From assembly GCA_036556695.1 (NCBI GenBank), contig DATBIY010000019.1, positions 1 through 39,300 on the forward strand: a stretch of 39,300 nucleotides of DNA, in the 5' to 3' direction. This stretch comes from DASSCW01 sp036556695 (GTDB lineage Bacteria; Chloroflexota; Limnocylindria; QHBO01). This document shows positions 15,352-23,655 of this stretch, piece by piece. Within the stretch, counting starts at the first letter, position 1. Every line of letters starts with the position of its first letter. The translations under genes and the position numbers were made by a program. Below the pieces are notes generated by a model, which made no database searches, was not told the origin of the DNA, and was given only the letters and a program-made list of their open reading frames with translations.

Positions 15352-15819
15352 TCAGCCGATAGCGCGGCTCAGCAGCGCCCCTCGCCTCGCAAAGCCGGCT
15401 CCCTTGAGAAGCGCCGTCTCCGCGGCCGCGAGAGGATCGGTGACCTCCACGCGCGCACAGCCCTTGTTCCTGGCCGATGAGATCAGGTGCTCGAGAATCG
15501 CGCTGCCCACCTCGGATCGGCCAGTGGCGCTCGCCGCCGCCGCGCGCGTCGCTCGTCCCGGGCCGCCCTCCAGTCCCAGCTCGTCGATGACTCCGACGAA
15601 GGATGCCTGGCGGACAGTGGGCCGGATCGAGAGGACCCCTACTCCGACCAGCCGGCGCTCTGCCTCGGCCACGATCACGGTCGCGGCGGGAAGGAAGAGC
15701 AGGCTTCTCAGCCGGTCGGCGTCTCCGCGCTGCTCGCCTGGATCCTCGTCACCGCGTAGCAGCAAGCGCATTGCGGAGTCGACGTCGGTGAGGCGGGCGC
15801 TGCGGATGTGAAACTCCAC
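15352..15819 (-). CDS. GNAT family N-acetyltransferase
   Basis: 155 residues from GTG 15819 with AGAGG five bases upstream. It opens with the typical GNAT strand EFHIRSARLTDVDSAMRLLL, continues with VIVAEAERRLVGVGVLSIRPT (strands 3-4), the helix SAILEHLISSARNKGC that follows the acetyl-CoA pyrophosphate loop, and ends with the VEVTDP...AETALLKGAGFARRGALL pattern of strands 5-7. The loop itself (GRSEVGSAIL) is close to the Q/RxxGxG/A consensus. It transfers acetyl from acetyl-CoA to an amine of unknown identity. The NYN gene follows on the same strand after 93 bp and may be co-transcribed. Confidence 0.85.
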   Translation of the reverse strand: MEFHIRSARLTDVDSAMRLLLRGDEDPGEQRGDADRLRSLLFLPAATVIVAEAERRLVGVGVLSIRPTVRQASFVGVIDELGLEGGPGRATRAAAASATGRSEVGSAILEHLISSARNKGCARVEVTDPLAAAETALLKGAGFARRGALLSRAIG

Positions 15820-15873
15820 GGAGGCCTCTCGGGAGCGATGCGCAGCACGATGGCTGCGAGTCGTACCGTCCGA

Positions 15874-15879
15874 AGTGTA
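15874..15879 (-). promoter_or_regulatory. -10 box upstream of GNAT gene
   Basis: TACACT on the minus strand, about 55 bases before the GTG. No -35 was found at normal spacing. The match to TATAAT is four of six. Confidence 0.35.
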
Positions 15880-15927
15880 GCACGTGAGCGGGTCGGCCGC
15901 GGCCGCGGCCGCCGGGATTGAACCTCA

Positions 15928-15957
15928 GGCGGCCCGCCGCCCGTACCGTGAGGTACG
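15928..15957. other. Paired hairpins in the GNAT/livJ divergent gap
   Basis: GGCGG-CCCG-CCGCC (15928-15941) runs straight into CGTACC-GTGA-GGTACG (15942-15957), two perfect adjacent stems. An alternative pairing of ACCTCA (15922-15927) with TGAGGT (15949-15954) would break the second. The site lies upstream of both apparent promoters, so it is probably not in either leader; role unknown. Confidence 0.4.
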
Positions 15958-15997
15958 AGGCCGTAGCCCGCAGGCGACTGCCATTCAAGCGAAACCC

Positions 15998-16027
15998 TTG
16001 CGTGTGCCGGACGGCCGCAAGTAATAT
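15998..16027 (+). promoter_or_regulatory. Promoter of the LIV transporter operon
   Basis: TTGCGT (15998-16003) and TAATAT (16022-16027) with an 18-base spacer. Transcription would start near 16034. Just downstream is the palindrome TCGAGC-CGG-GCTCGA (16040-16054), placed where a repressor would block initiation or early elongation. Confidence 0.55.
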
Positions 16028-16092
16028 GCGCGGCACATTTCGAGCCGGGCTCGAGTCGCCCGCTCGCGTCCGCGTTCGTTCGGAGGAGTGGA

Positions 16093-17376
16093 ATGAGGAA
16101 GTTCCGGTTGGCGGCCGTTCCGGTCGCCGCACTGCTCGTACTGGCAGCGTGCCAGCCGGGTGGACAGGCGTCGGGAAGCGGTGGCGGCGGTGACACGTCG
16201 AAGGGGACCATCAAGATCGGCGTCGACCTCCCGCTGTCCGGCGGTGAGGCACCCAATGGCCAGCCCACGCTCAATGGCGTGAAGCTCGCCGTCAAGGAAG
16301 CCGGCGGAGCGGTGGCGGGCTATGCCATCGAGATCGCCGAGCGCGATGACGCCGTCAACGGTGTGCACAACCCGGATCAGGGCGCGCAGAACGCCACCGA
16401 GCTTGCGTCGGACGAGGCGGTGGTCGCCATCGTCGGCCCGTACAACTCGAACGTCGGCGCGGCCATGATCCCGGTGACCGCCGAGGCCGGCCTGCTGCAG
16501 TGCAGCCCGGCGAACACGAACCCGGGGCTCACCAAGCCCGAGTTCGGCGCCGATGACCTGCGCGGCGGCAACGATCCGAGCTACATCCGCATGGCCACCA
16601 CCGACGACCTCCAGGGTCCGGCGATGGCCGAGTACGCCTTCACCACGAAGGGCATCCAGTCGGTGTTCATCATCGATGACACCGAGACCTACGGCGACGG
16701 CATCGCCGACACCTTCGAGGCCCATTTCGAGGAGCTGGGTGGCACGGTCACTGGTCGGCAGGGCGTTCCGAACCCTGACGGTACCGCCGACTACACCAGC
16801 ATCCTGACCGCCGCCCAGGCGGACAATCCCGAGGGCGTGTTCTTCGGTGGCGTGACCACCACGGGCGCTGCTCGCGTTCGGGCGCAGATGGCCGACGTCG
16901 GCATGGGTGACCTGCCGTACTTCGGCGGCGACGGCCTGGTCGACGGCAACGGCGAGACCGATGGCAGCTTCGTCAACATCGCCGGCGAGGCCGCGGCGAA
17001 CTCGTTCGCCAGCGTGGCGGCTCCGCACGACATTCCGGACCCGGATGCGTTCAACAACGCATACCAGGCGGAATACGGCGAGTCCCCTGGACCGTACAGC
17101 GCTCCCGCCTACGCCTGCACCCAGGTCGTCCTGGCTGCGATCGAGGCGGCGGCCGCCAGCGCCACTGACATGGCGTCGCTGCGCTCCGGCGTTCGTGACG
17201 CGGTGTTCGAGAACACCGGCACGGAGTACGACACGGTGCTCGGCCCGGTCTCGTTCGACGAGAACGGCGACACCAGCCAGCACATCATGTCGTTCTACGG
17301 CGTCGACCTCGCCGCCGAGGGTGGCGGGAACTGGGTCTTCGACAGCCAGGATGACTTCAGTCACCTGCTGGAATAG
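16093..17376 (+). CDS. livJ: Branched-chain amino acid-type ABC transporter substrate-binding lipoprotein
   Basis: 427 residues. A lipoprotein signal ends in LVLAAC (Cys20), followed by a Gly/Ser linker and a type I periplasmic-binding fold (Peripla_BP_6): IKIGVDLPLSGGEAPNG, the ADLTx-like VAIVGPYNSNVG loop, and LLQCSPANTNPGLT where the ligand-binding Ser/Thr normally lies. It captures leucine, isoleucine, valine or another small amide or amino acid outside the membrane and delivers it to the permeases. Specificity cannot be read from sequence. GGAGG lies six bases before ATG 16093. A strong hairpin follows the stop and probably lowers expression of the downstream permease genes relative to this one. 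Confidence 0.92.
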   Translation: MRKFRLAAVPVAALLVLAACQPGGQASGSGGGGDTSKGTIKIGVDLPLSGGEAPNGQPTLNGVKLAVKEAGGAVAGYAIEIAERDDAVNGVHNPDQGAQNATELASDEAVVAIVGPYNSNVGAAMIPVTAEAGLLQCSPANTNPGLTKPEFGADDLRGGNDPSYIRMATTDDLQGPAMAEYAFTTKGIQSVFIIDDTETYGDGIADTFEAHFEELGGTVTGRQGVPNPDGTADYTSILTAAQADNPEGVFFGGVTTTGAARVRAQMADVGMGDLPYFGGDGLVDGNGETDGSFVNIAGEAAANSFASVAAPHDIPDPDAFNNAYQAEYGESPGPYSAPAYACTQVVLAAIEAAAASATDMASLRSGVRDAVFENTGTEYDTVLGPVSFDENGDTSQHIMSFYGVDLAAEGGGNWVFDSQDDFSHLLE

Positions 17377-17396
17377 GCCCGGCTAGCTTCTGACGC

Positions 17397-17431
17397 AGCG
17401 GGGGTCGGGATCAATCGTCCTGACCCCCGCT
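17397..17431 (+). terminator. Attenuating terminator between livJ and livH
   Basis: AGCGGGGGTCGGGA and TCCTGACCCCCGCT pair over 14 positions with one G-T wobble and a seven-base loop. The T-tract after it is short. Position between the binding-protein gene and the permeases fits partial termination that keeps binding protein in excess. Confidence 0.75.
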
Positions 17432-17468
17432 TGCTGTCTCACCCGCGCGCAGGGAGGTCGCTTCCCCG

Positions 17469-18395
17469 GTGTTTGATCCGGCGGTCCTCACACAGCAGTT
17501 CTTCAACGCGCTGGCGCTCGGTTCGATCTACGCCCTGGTTGCCCTGGGCTACACGCTCGTCTACGGAATCATCGAGCTGATCAACTTCGCCCACGGCGAC
17601 GTCTTCATGGTCGGCACCTTCACGGCCATGTGGTTCATCACCACCATCCTGATGATGAACCGCTCGATCGAGGACCCCGTGCTGCTCATCGGGGTGCTCC
17701 TGCTGGTGTTCACCGTGGTGATGATCTTCCTGGGCGTTGTGGGAGTGATCATCGAGCGCTTCGCCTACCGACCGCTGCGGCGGGCTCCGCGACTGGCACC
17801 GCTGCTGACCGCCATTGGCGTCAGCTTCATCCTCCAGAACCTGATCCAGGTCATCTTCGGCCCGTCGCCGGAGACGACCCCCAAGCTCTTCCCGAACATC
17901 CGCTTCCAGTTCCTGGGAGCGAACATCTCACTGCTGGCGATCTTCATCTTCGCCCTGACCATTTCGCTGATCATCGCCCTGCAGTTCTTCGTCAACCGCA
18001 CGCGGCTGGGACGGGCGATGCGCTCCACCGCCCAAGACCGCGAGGCTGCGCAGCTGATGGGCGTCGACATCAACCGCACCATCGCCACCACCTTCTTCAT
18101 CGGCTCGGCCCTTGCCGGCGCCGGCTCGGTCGTGTACGGCCTGTACTACGGCCAGATCGTGTTCACGCTGGGCTTCAGCTCGGGGCTCAAGGCCTTCACC
18201 GCCGCCGTGCTGGGAGGCATCGGCAACACGACGGGCGCAGCCTTTGGCGGCTTCTTCATCGGCTTCGTGGAGGTCTATGCCTCCCACTTCGGCTACGCCC
18301 GGTGGTCGTCCGCGTTCGTGTTCGGGATCCTGATCCTGGTGCTGGTCTTCCGCCCGTCCGGCCTGTTCGGGCAGCAGCTTGGTGAGCGTGCATGA
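17469..18395 (+). CDS. livH: LIV-type ABC transporter permease, LivH family
   Basis: 308 residues from a GTG start, GGGAGG about 11 bases upstream. The N-terminal signature LALGSIYALVALGYTLVYGIIELINFAHGD is typical of LivH, followed by the EAA-like cytoplasmic loop RTRLGRAMRSTAQDREAAQLMGVD that contacts the ATPase, then FTAAVLGGIGNTTGAAFGG and a final helix ending LVFRPSGLFGQ. Eight or so membrane helices. With LivM it forms the membrane channel. Its stop overlaps the LivM start (ATGA). Confidence 0.95.
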   Translation: MFDPAVLTQQFFNALALGSIYALVALGYTLVYGIIELINFAHGDVFMVGTFTAMWFITTILMMNRSIEDPVLLIGVLLLVFTVVMIFLGVVGVIIERFAYRPLRRAPRLAPLLTAIGVSFILQNLIQVIFGPSPETTPKLFPNIRFQFLGANISLLAIFIFALTISLIIALQFFVNRTRLGRAMRSTAQDREAAQLMGVDINRTIATTFFIGSALAGAGSVVYGLYYGQIVFTLGFSSGLKAFTAAVLGGIGNTTGAAFGGFFIGFVEVYASHFGYARWSSAFVFGILILVLVFRPSGLFGQQLGERA

Positions 18396-19552
18396 CCCGG
18401 ACTGCCGCGGATCCGCGGTCCTTCACCGAACGCATGAATGCGAGCCCGGTGGCGACCTGGATGCGTCGCCATCGCTCCATCAGCATCATCGTGCTGATGA
18501 CGCTGGTCAGTGCGGCTCTGCCGATCCTGGCCATCGTTCCGCCGTTCAGCAGCTTCCAGACGCAGACCGCCTGGCTCAACTCGTACATCCTGGCCGGGGT
18601 CTACGTGCTGCTGGCGCTTGGCCTCAACATCGTGGTCGGGCTGGCCGGACTGCTGGACCTGGGCTACGCCGCCTTCTTCGCCATCGGCTCATACACCTTC
18701 GCGTTCGCCGCGTCGCCGATCTACGGCCTGGACATCCCCTTCTGGCCCATGGTCCTCATCGGCGCCGGCATCGCCGCCGTCTTCGGCATCCTGCTCGGCG
18801 CGCCGACCCTGCGGCTGCGAGGCGACTACCTGGCGATCGTGACGCTGGGCTTTGGCGAGATCGTGCCCATCGTGTTCCTTAACGCAGACCGCTTCACCGG
18901 TGGCACGAACGGGGTGCGCGGCATCCAGTCGCCGGAGCTGCTCGGCTTCCAGTTCACCACCGCCACGATCTTTGCCTACTACATCGTGATGGCGGCGCTG
19001 ATCACCGTCACCCTGATCTTCATCTATCGGCTGCAGGCCTCCCGGCTGGGCCGCGCCTGGATGGCGCTGCGCGAGGACGAGTTGGCGGCCGCTTCTTCGG
19101 GCATCAACACCGTCACCACCAAGCTGCTGGCCTTCGCCCTCGGTGCGTCGACCGCGGGGCTGGCCGGTGTCTTCTCGGCGTCGAAGCTCACCTTCGTCGG
19201 GCCGGACCAGTTCAAGTTCGTGGTGAGCTTCACCGTGCTGGCCATGGTGGTGCTCGGCGGGATGGGCAACGCCTGGGGCGTGGCCATCGGCGCCTTCTTG
19301 CTTTACATCATCCAGACAGTGTTCCTCAAGCTGCTGAACTCCTTCTTCGGCAACCTCGACGTGCCGATCCTCAGCGACATCGACTTCATCCAGTACCAGT
19401 TCCTGCTCTACGGCCTGGCGCTGGTGACGATGATGCTGCTGCGGCCCGAGGGCTTCTTCCCGAGCATCCGGCGCAAGCAGGAACTCCACGCCGAGGAGGA
19501 CGACGGCTTAGAGGAGCTGACGCTGCCTGAAGACACGTCGGCGCGAATGTGA
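18392..19552 (+). CDS. livM: LIV-type ABC transporter permease, LivM family
   Basis: 386 residues. An N-terminal extension of about 60 residues with one extra hydrophobic segment precedes the LivM core (YILAGVYVLLALGLNIVVGLAGLLDLGYAAFFAIG). GAPTLRLRGDYLAIVTLGFGEI and the coupling loop SRLGRAWMALREDELAAASSG are present. The C-terminus is a charged cytoplasmic tail of about 30 residues (acidic, EEDDGLEE). Start ATG overlaps the LivH stop by four bases; its own stop overlaps the LivG start. Confidence 0.95.
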   Translation: MTRTAADPRSFTERMNASPVATWMRRHRSISIIVLMTLVSAALPILAIVPPFSSFQTQTAWLNSYILAGVYVLLALGLNIVVGLAGLLDLGYAAFFAIGSYTFAFAASPIYGLDIPFWPMVLIGAGIAAVFGILLGAPTLRLRGDYLAIVTLGFGEIVPIVFLNADRFTGGTNGVRGIQSPELLGFQFTTATIFAYYIVMAALITVTLIFIYRLQASRLGRAWMALREDELAAASSGINTVTTKLLAFALGASTAGLAGVFSASKLTFVGPDQFKFVVSFTVLAMVVLGGMGNAWGVAIGAFLLYIIQTVFLKLLNSFFGNLDVPILSDIDFIQYQFLLYGLALVTMMLLRPEGFFPSIRRKQELHAEEDDGLEELTLPEDTSARM

Positions 19553-20541
19553 TGAGCGACACCGTTCTGCGCGCTCAGCGCATCACCAAGCGCTTCGGCG
19601 GCCTGGCGGCCCTCCACGAGGTGGACGTCGAGATCACCGCCGGTCAGATAGCGGCCATCATCGGCCCGAACGGCGCCGGCAAGACGACCTTCTTCAACAT
19701 CATCGCCGGCATCTACGAGCCCACCGGCGGCACCGTGGACCTCAGCGGCCTGCGGCTGGTGGCGCCACCGGTCCGCGCATGGGCGGAGCCGATCCTCTGG
19801 TTCGTGCCGTCCGTGCTGGTCCTGATCCTCGGGTTCGTGCTTGGAACCTTCATGGGCGACGCCATCCTCGAGATCGCCATCCTGGTCGCACTGGGCGCGT
19901 TGATCGTGATGCTGATCCTGGCGGTGGCACGGCCGTTCTGGTACCAGGGTCTGCTGACGCGGTTGGGCATCTTCCGCTCCGCGCGGCCGCACGACATGGT
20001 GCGTGCCGGCATCGGGCGCACCTTCCAGAACATCCGACTCTTCCAGAACATGACGGCCCTCGAGAACGTGCTGGTGGGCATGCACCTCCAGCTGCGCTCC
20101 ACGCCGGCCAGCGCCTTCCTCTCGACGCCGGGGCATCGCGCCGAGGAAGCAGAGGCACGGGAGCGTGCCATGCAGCTTCTGCGCCGCGTGGGGCTGGGAC
20201 GGCAGGCCAATACCACGGCCCGCAACCTGCCCTACGGCGACCAGCGTCGCCTGGAGCTGGCTCGCGCGCTGGCGGCCAACCCGCGGCTGCTGCTGCTGGA
20301 CGAGCCGACCGCCGGGATGAACCCGCGCGAGACGGTGCAGCTCACCAACCTGATCAAAGAGCTGCGCGACGAGATGGGTCTGGCGGTGCTGCTGATCGAG
20401 CACGACATGCGGGTGGTGATGGGCATCAGCGACCGCATCACCGTCCTCGACCACGGCGAGAAGATCGCCGAGGGAACTCCGGAAGAGGTCCGAACAAATC
20501 CGCGCGTCATCGAGGCATACCTGGGAGCGCCGAGCGCATGA
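19552..20541 (+). CDS. livG: LIV-type ABC transporter ATPase LivG with a two-helix membrane insert
   Basis: 329 residues from ATG 19552 (GTG 19549 is an equal alternative, overlapping the LivM stop). ATPase motifs are all present: Walker A GPNGAGKT (38-45), Q-loop in GRTFQNIRLF (155-164), signature-like NLPYGDQRRLELARAL (225-240), Walker B LLLLDEPTAG (246-255), H-loop IEHD (His284). Between Walker A and the Q-loop, where LivG normally needs about 20 residues, there are about 75 extra (70-146). They hold two hydrophobic segments, ILWFVPSVLVLILGFVLGTF (81-100) and one at about 105-126. Ordinary LivG is near 250-260 residues and soluble. The insert is in frame, with codon use like its neighbours. 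It should tether this ATPase to the membrane. Confidence 0.93.
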   Translation: MSDTVLRAQRITKRFGGLAALHEVDVEITAGQIAAIIGPNGAGKTTFFNIIAGIYEPTGGTVDLSGLRLVAPPVRAWAEPILWFVPSVLVLILGFVLGTFMGDAILEIAILVALGALIVMLILAVARPFWYQGLLTRLGIFRSARPHDMVRAGIGRTFQNIRLFQNMTALENVLVGMHLQLRSTPASAFLSTPGHRAEEAEARERAMQLLRRVGLGRQANTTARNLPYGDQRRLELARALAANPRLLLLDEPTAGMNPRETVQLTNLIKELRDEMGLAVLLIEHDMRVVMGISDRITVLDHGEKIAEGTPEEVRTNPRVIEAYLGAPSA

Positions 20542-21329
20542 CCGAGCCGACCCCCGCCGCCGCCACCACCGCCACAGCCGAGGCGAAGGTTCAGCCTGGC
20601 AACGGCAACGGTGCGACCGATGCGCTGCTGGTGCTGGAAGGCGTCCACACCTTCTACGGGCACATCGAGGCGCTGCGCGGCATCGACCTGACGGTTGGCC
20701 GCGGGGAGATCGTGACGCTGCTCGGCTCCAACGGCGCCGGCAAGACGACCACGCTCCACACCATCAGCGGACTGCAGCACCCGCGCGAGGGCAAGGTGAC
20801 CTTCGACGGCGCCGATATCTCGCGGACCGACGCGCACGTGCTGGTGAAGCGGGGCATCGGCCAAGCGCCCGAAGGGCGGCGCATCTTCTCGCGGCTGACG
20901 GTCCACGAAAACCTGCTGATGGGCGCCTACACGCGCAACGCGCAGGAGATCCAGGAGGATCTGGCCCGCGTCAATGACCTCTTCCCGCGGCTGCGCGAGC
21001 GGCGCAACCAGAGGGGCGGCACGCTGTCCGGCGGGGAGCAGCAGATGCTGGCCATCGCCCGCGCCCTGATGTGCCGCCCGCGACTGCTGCTGCTGGACGA
21101 GCCGTCGCTCGGGCTCGCGCCGATCCTGGTGCAGCAGATCTTCCGCATCATCACCGAGATCAACGAGCAGGGCACCACCATCCTGCTCGTGGAGCAGAAC
21201 GCCCAGCAGGCGCTCAACATCGCGCATCGCGGCTATGTGCTGCAGACTGGACGCGTGCTATTGGCCGATACCGCCGCCAACCTCGCCGCGAACCCGCAGG
21301 TGCGCCAGGCCTACCTCGGCGAGATCTGA
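20538..21329 (+). CDS. livF: LIV-type ABC transporter ATPase, LivF family
   Basis: 263 residues. A disordered Ala/Thr-rich leader of about 28 residues is followed by a standard ATPase: GVHTFYGHIEALRGIDL, Walker A GSNGAGKT (63-70), QAPEGRRIFSRLTVHENL with the Q-loop, signature LSGGEQQMLAIARAL, Walker B LLLLDEPSLGL and the final LVEQN that takes the H-loop place in LivF. No insert like that of LivG. Start overlaps the LivG stop by four bases (ATGA). Forms the heterodimeric ATPase pair with LivG to power import. Confidence 0.95.
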   Translation: MTEPTPAAATTATAEAKVQPGNGNGATDALLVLEGVHTFYGHIEALRGIDLTVGRGEIVTLLGSNGAGKTTTLHTISGLQHPREGKVTFDGADISRTDAHVLVKRGIGQAPEGRRIFSRLTVHENLLMGAYTRNAQEIQEDLARVNDLFPRLRERRNQRGGTLSGGEQQMLAIARALMCRPRLLLLDEPSLGLAPILVQQIFRIITEINEQGTTILLVEQNAQQALNIAHRGYVLQTGRVLLADTAANLAANPQVRQAYLGEI

Positions 21330-21342
21330 CCACCGCGGTCCC

Positions 21343-22641
21343 GTGGCGTCGCGACCTCCCTCGGAGTATCGACCCGACCTTCGTCCGCTGATCATCCTGG
21401 TTGGCGCCCTGGTCGCGGTGGTGGTCGGCTGGGTGCTGCTCAGCTCGGTGATCCTGCCTCCCCCGCCTCCCCAGTCCGTGACGCCGGGGGCCAGGGCATC
21501 GTCATCCGCGGGCTCTGAGGAAGCTGACGCTGAGGGAGCGCAGGCTTGGCGCGAGGCGCGCGTCGAGCAGCCCGCACCGGTGACCAATGAGCCGTCGAAC
21601 GAACCTGGCACCGCATGCTCCCCGTGCCACCCGTCGGTCATCACCCGCATGCGTGACGTCGCCAAGCTGGATGACGGCGGCCTGGTCGCAGTCGGCACCG
21701 CAGCACCCGGCCGCTCCCTGGTGTGGCTCTCCGCGGACGGCCTGGAGTGGTCGATGACGCCGAACGTCCCCGACCGGGAGGGCACAGGTCTGGCGGCCGT
21801 CGCAGCGACCTCGGAGGCCGTGGTCGCCGTCGGTGTCCGCGAGGGCCGTCCGGTCGCGTGGTACTCCCCTGATGGTCGGACGTGGCAGCCTGCCCGCGGG
21901 CAGGACAGCAGCGGACACGGAGAGATGAACAGCGTGGTGGCCTTCCGCGGCGGCTTCGTGGCAGCCGGCGGCGCCGGACCCGCCTTCGGCGAGGGTCGTT
22001 CGGCGGCCTTCTGGACCTCGGCCAACGGGCGGCAGTGGCAGCGCGTGCCGGACGCACCGGGGCTGCACGCCGGTCACGTCTGGGGCGTGGCCGTGTCACG
22101 CGGCAAGCTGGTGGCGGTCGGCACGTCGGGCGATCCGCAGAACGGCCCCGCCGTCAGCTGGACGTCGCGTAACGGTCGCGACTGGACGCGCTCCGAGGCT
22201 GGCCCCGAGATGGAGGGCGTGATGCTTTCGATCACTGGCGCGCGCAGCGGGTTCGTGGCGGTGGGCCGCAGCAGTGACGGGTCGATGGCTGCCGCATGGC
22301 AGTCACGCGACGGCGTGCGGTGGCAGGCGGCGCCACCGGCTCCGAGCCTGGAGTCGGATACGGCCTACGGGGCGCACGCCGAGATGAGCGACGTCATGCG
22401 GCTCGGCGGAAGGCTGGTGGCCGTTGGCTGGGTCTCCAGTTCGGCCAATGGCACCGGCGTGGCCTGGACCTCGCGCGGTGGGCTGACCTGGGAGCGGCTG
22501 CCGTCCGCTGCGTCGCTGCCGGGAGGCGGCATGGCCGCGGTCATCGCCCACGACGGCCAGGTCGTGGCCGTGGGCAGCACCGGCTGGCCGGACACCCACG
22601 CCGCCGACGTGTGGGTCGCTAGTAGCGGCGCGGAACGCTGA
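21343..22641 (+). CDS. Membrane-anchored Asp-box beta-propeller-like protein
   Basis: 432 residues from GTG 21343, 13 bases after the livF stop, so probably the last gene of the LIV transcript. A single N-terminal helix (about 15-37, ending VILPPPPP) anchors the protein; a Ser/Glu-rich linker follows. The domain carries six copies of a W-x-S-x-[DN]-G-x-x-W motif at residues about 127, 182, 223, 272, 318 and 374, spaced 41-56 residues, with a degenerate seventh near 423. Each is preceded by a GLVAVG-type strand. This is an Asp-box (BNR/sialidase-like) propeller. An isolated CSPC pair (92-95) precedes the first blade. No sialidase catalytic arginines are evident, so a binding role is more likely than an enzyme. 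No ribosome site is clear. Confidence 0.78.
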   Translation: MASRPPSEYRPDLRPLIILVGALVAVVVGWVLLSSVILPPPPPQSVTPGARASSSAGSEEADAEGAQAWREARVEQPAPVTNEPSNEPGTACSPCHPSVITRMRDVAKLDDGGLVAVGTAAPGRSLVWLSADGLEWSMTPNVPDREGTGLAAVAATSEAVVAVGVREGRPVAWYSPDGRTWQPARGQDSSGHGEMNSVVAFRGGFVAAGGAGPAFGEGRSAAFWTSANGRQWQRVPDAPGLHAGHVWGVAVSRGKLVAVGTSGDPQNGPAVSWTSRNGRDWTRSEAGPEMEGVMLSITGARSGFVAVGRSSDGSMAAAWQSRDGVRWQAAPPAPSLESDTAYGAHAEMSDVMRLGGRLVAVGWVSSSANGTGVAWTSRGGLTWERLPSAASLPGGGMAAVIAHDGQVVAVGSTGWPDTHAADVWVASSGAER

Positions 22642-23050
22642 GCCCGGTGCCGGCCCCGTACAGCAGCAGCGCCACGCCGACCGCCGCCACCGCCAGCCCC
22701 GGTGAGTTCTGCGGCAGCGGCAGGAAGCCGAGGTGCCATAGCTCCCAGGTACGGAAGCCCAGCGCGCCGGCCGCCGCCACGCCCAGCGCCAGGTAGGCCC
22801 ACGGCGAGTCGAGCACGAAGCCCCAGCGGCCGCGCATGTAGCCCACGTCCAGCAGCACCAGGGTGACGATGGCCGCGGCGAAGATCACCAGGCCGGGACC
22901 CTCCAGGCCGATGCCCATCGAGGCCGGCACCGGGATGCCGTCCACCAGCTCACCGCCAGCGCGCCACCACGGCAGGAAGCCTGCAACCACCATCAGCAGG
23001 CTGCCCAGCAGGATCGGGAGCCGATAGCGCCGGGGCGCCCCGTCGGCCAC
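22619..23050 (-). CDS. Hypothetical four-helix membrane protein
   Basis: 143 residues from GTG 23050. Four hydrophobic segments: about 11-26 (LPILLGSLLMVVAGFLPWW), 50-66, 82-98 and 115-132. A short FLPWWRAG motif after the first helix recalls small integral membrane proteins of unknown function. No family recognised. It lies nine bases past hpt on the same strand and its end overlaps the convergent propeller gene by 23 bases. Confidence 0.68.
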   Translation of the reverse strand: MADGAPRRYRLPILLGSLLMVVAGFLPWWRAGGELVDGIPVPASMGIGLEGPGLVIFAAAIVTLVLLDVGYMRGRWGFVLDSPWAYLALGVAAAGALGFRTWELWHLGFLPLPQNSPGLAVAAVGVALLLYGAGTGLSVPRRY

Positions 23051-23058
23051 GGGTCAGC

Positions 23059-23646
23059 TCACCCCTCTGGCGAGGAGCCGCCGTACACCGACGGCCGCAG
23101 CACGCCGATGTACGGCAGGTTGCGGTACCGCTCGTCGTAGTCCAGTCCGTAGCCGATCACGAAGCGGTCCGGGATGGTGAATCCGCGGTAGTCGATCTGG
23201 ATCTCGGCCAGGCGGCGTGCCGGCTTGTCCAGCAGGCAGCAGATGGTGACGCTCGACGGGCTGCGGTCGCGCAGGTACTTGAGCAGGTAGTTGAGGGTCA
23301 GGCCGGTGTCGATGATGTCCTCCACCACGATCACGTCGCGCCCGGTGATCGGCCCTGACAGGTCCTTGAGGATGCGGACCTGGCCGCTCGACTCGGTCGA
23401 CGCGCCGTAGCTGGACAGCTCCATGAGGTCGACGCTGAGCGGCACCGGCATGGAGCGCACCAGGTCGGACAGGAAGATGAACGAGCCCTTCAGCACGCTG
23501 ACCAGCACCGGGAAGCGGCCCTCGTAGTCGGCCGCCAGCTGCGCGCCAAGCACGGCCACCCGCTCGCGGATCTGCTCCTCGCTGAGCAGGATCTCCTCGA
23601 CGTCGTCGTGCATGGTGGGAGCGGTCGTAGCGACGGGAGTATCCAT
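23059..23646 (-). CDS. hpt: Hypoxanthine phosphoribosyltransferase
   Basis: 195 residues. Purine salvage enzyme converting hypoxanthine or guanine plus PRPP to IMP or GMP. The PRPP-binding signature VVEDIIDTG (107-115) with the paired acidic residues Glu109/Asp110 is intact, as are VLKGSFIFLSDLVR, LSSYGASTESSGQVRI (flexible catalytic loop), LLDKPARR and FVIGYGLDYDERYRNLPYIGVL. ATG 23646 gives 11 extra residues before Met12 (MHDDVEEIL), where many relatives begin. Cotranscribed with the gene upstream (10-bp gap) and with the membrane protein gene downstream. Confidence 0.95.
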   Translation of the reverse strand: MDTPVATTAPTMHDDVEEILLSEEQIRERVAVLGAQLAADYEGRFPVLVSVLKGSFIFLSDLVRSMPVPLSVDLMELSSYGASTESSGQVRILKDLSGPITGRDVIVVEDIIDTGLTLNYLLKYLRDRSPSSVTICCLLDKPARRLAEIQIDYRGFTIPDRFVIGYGLDYDERYRNLPYIGVLRPSVYGGSSPEG

Positions 23647-23655
23647 GGTGCTGGG

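Noticed and set aside
17397..17431. Hairpin read as the end of the livJ transcription unit
   Set aside because: The permeases and ATPases directly downstream lack their own visible promoter, so partial attenuation within one operon is more likely than complete termination.
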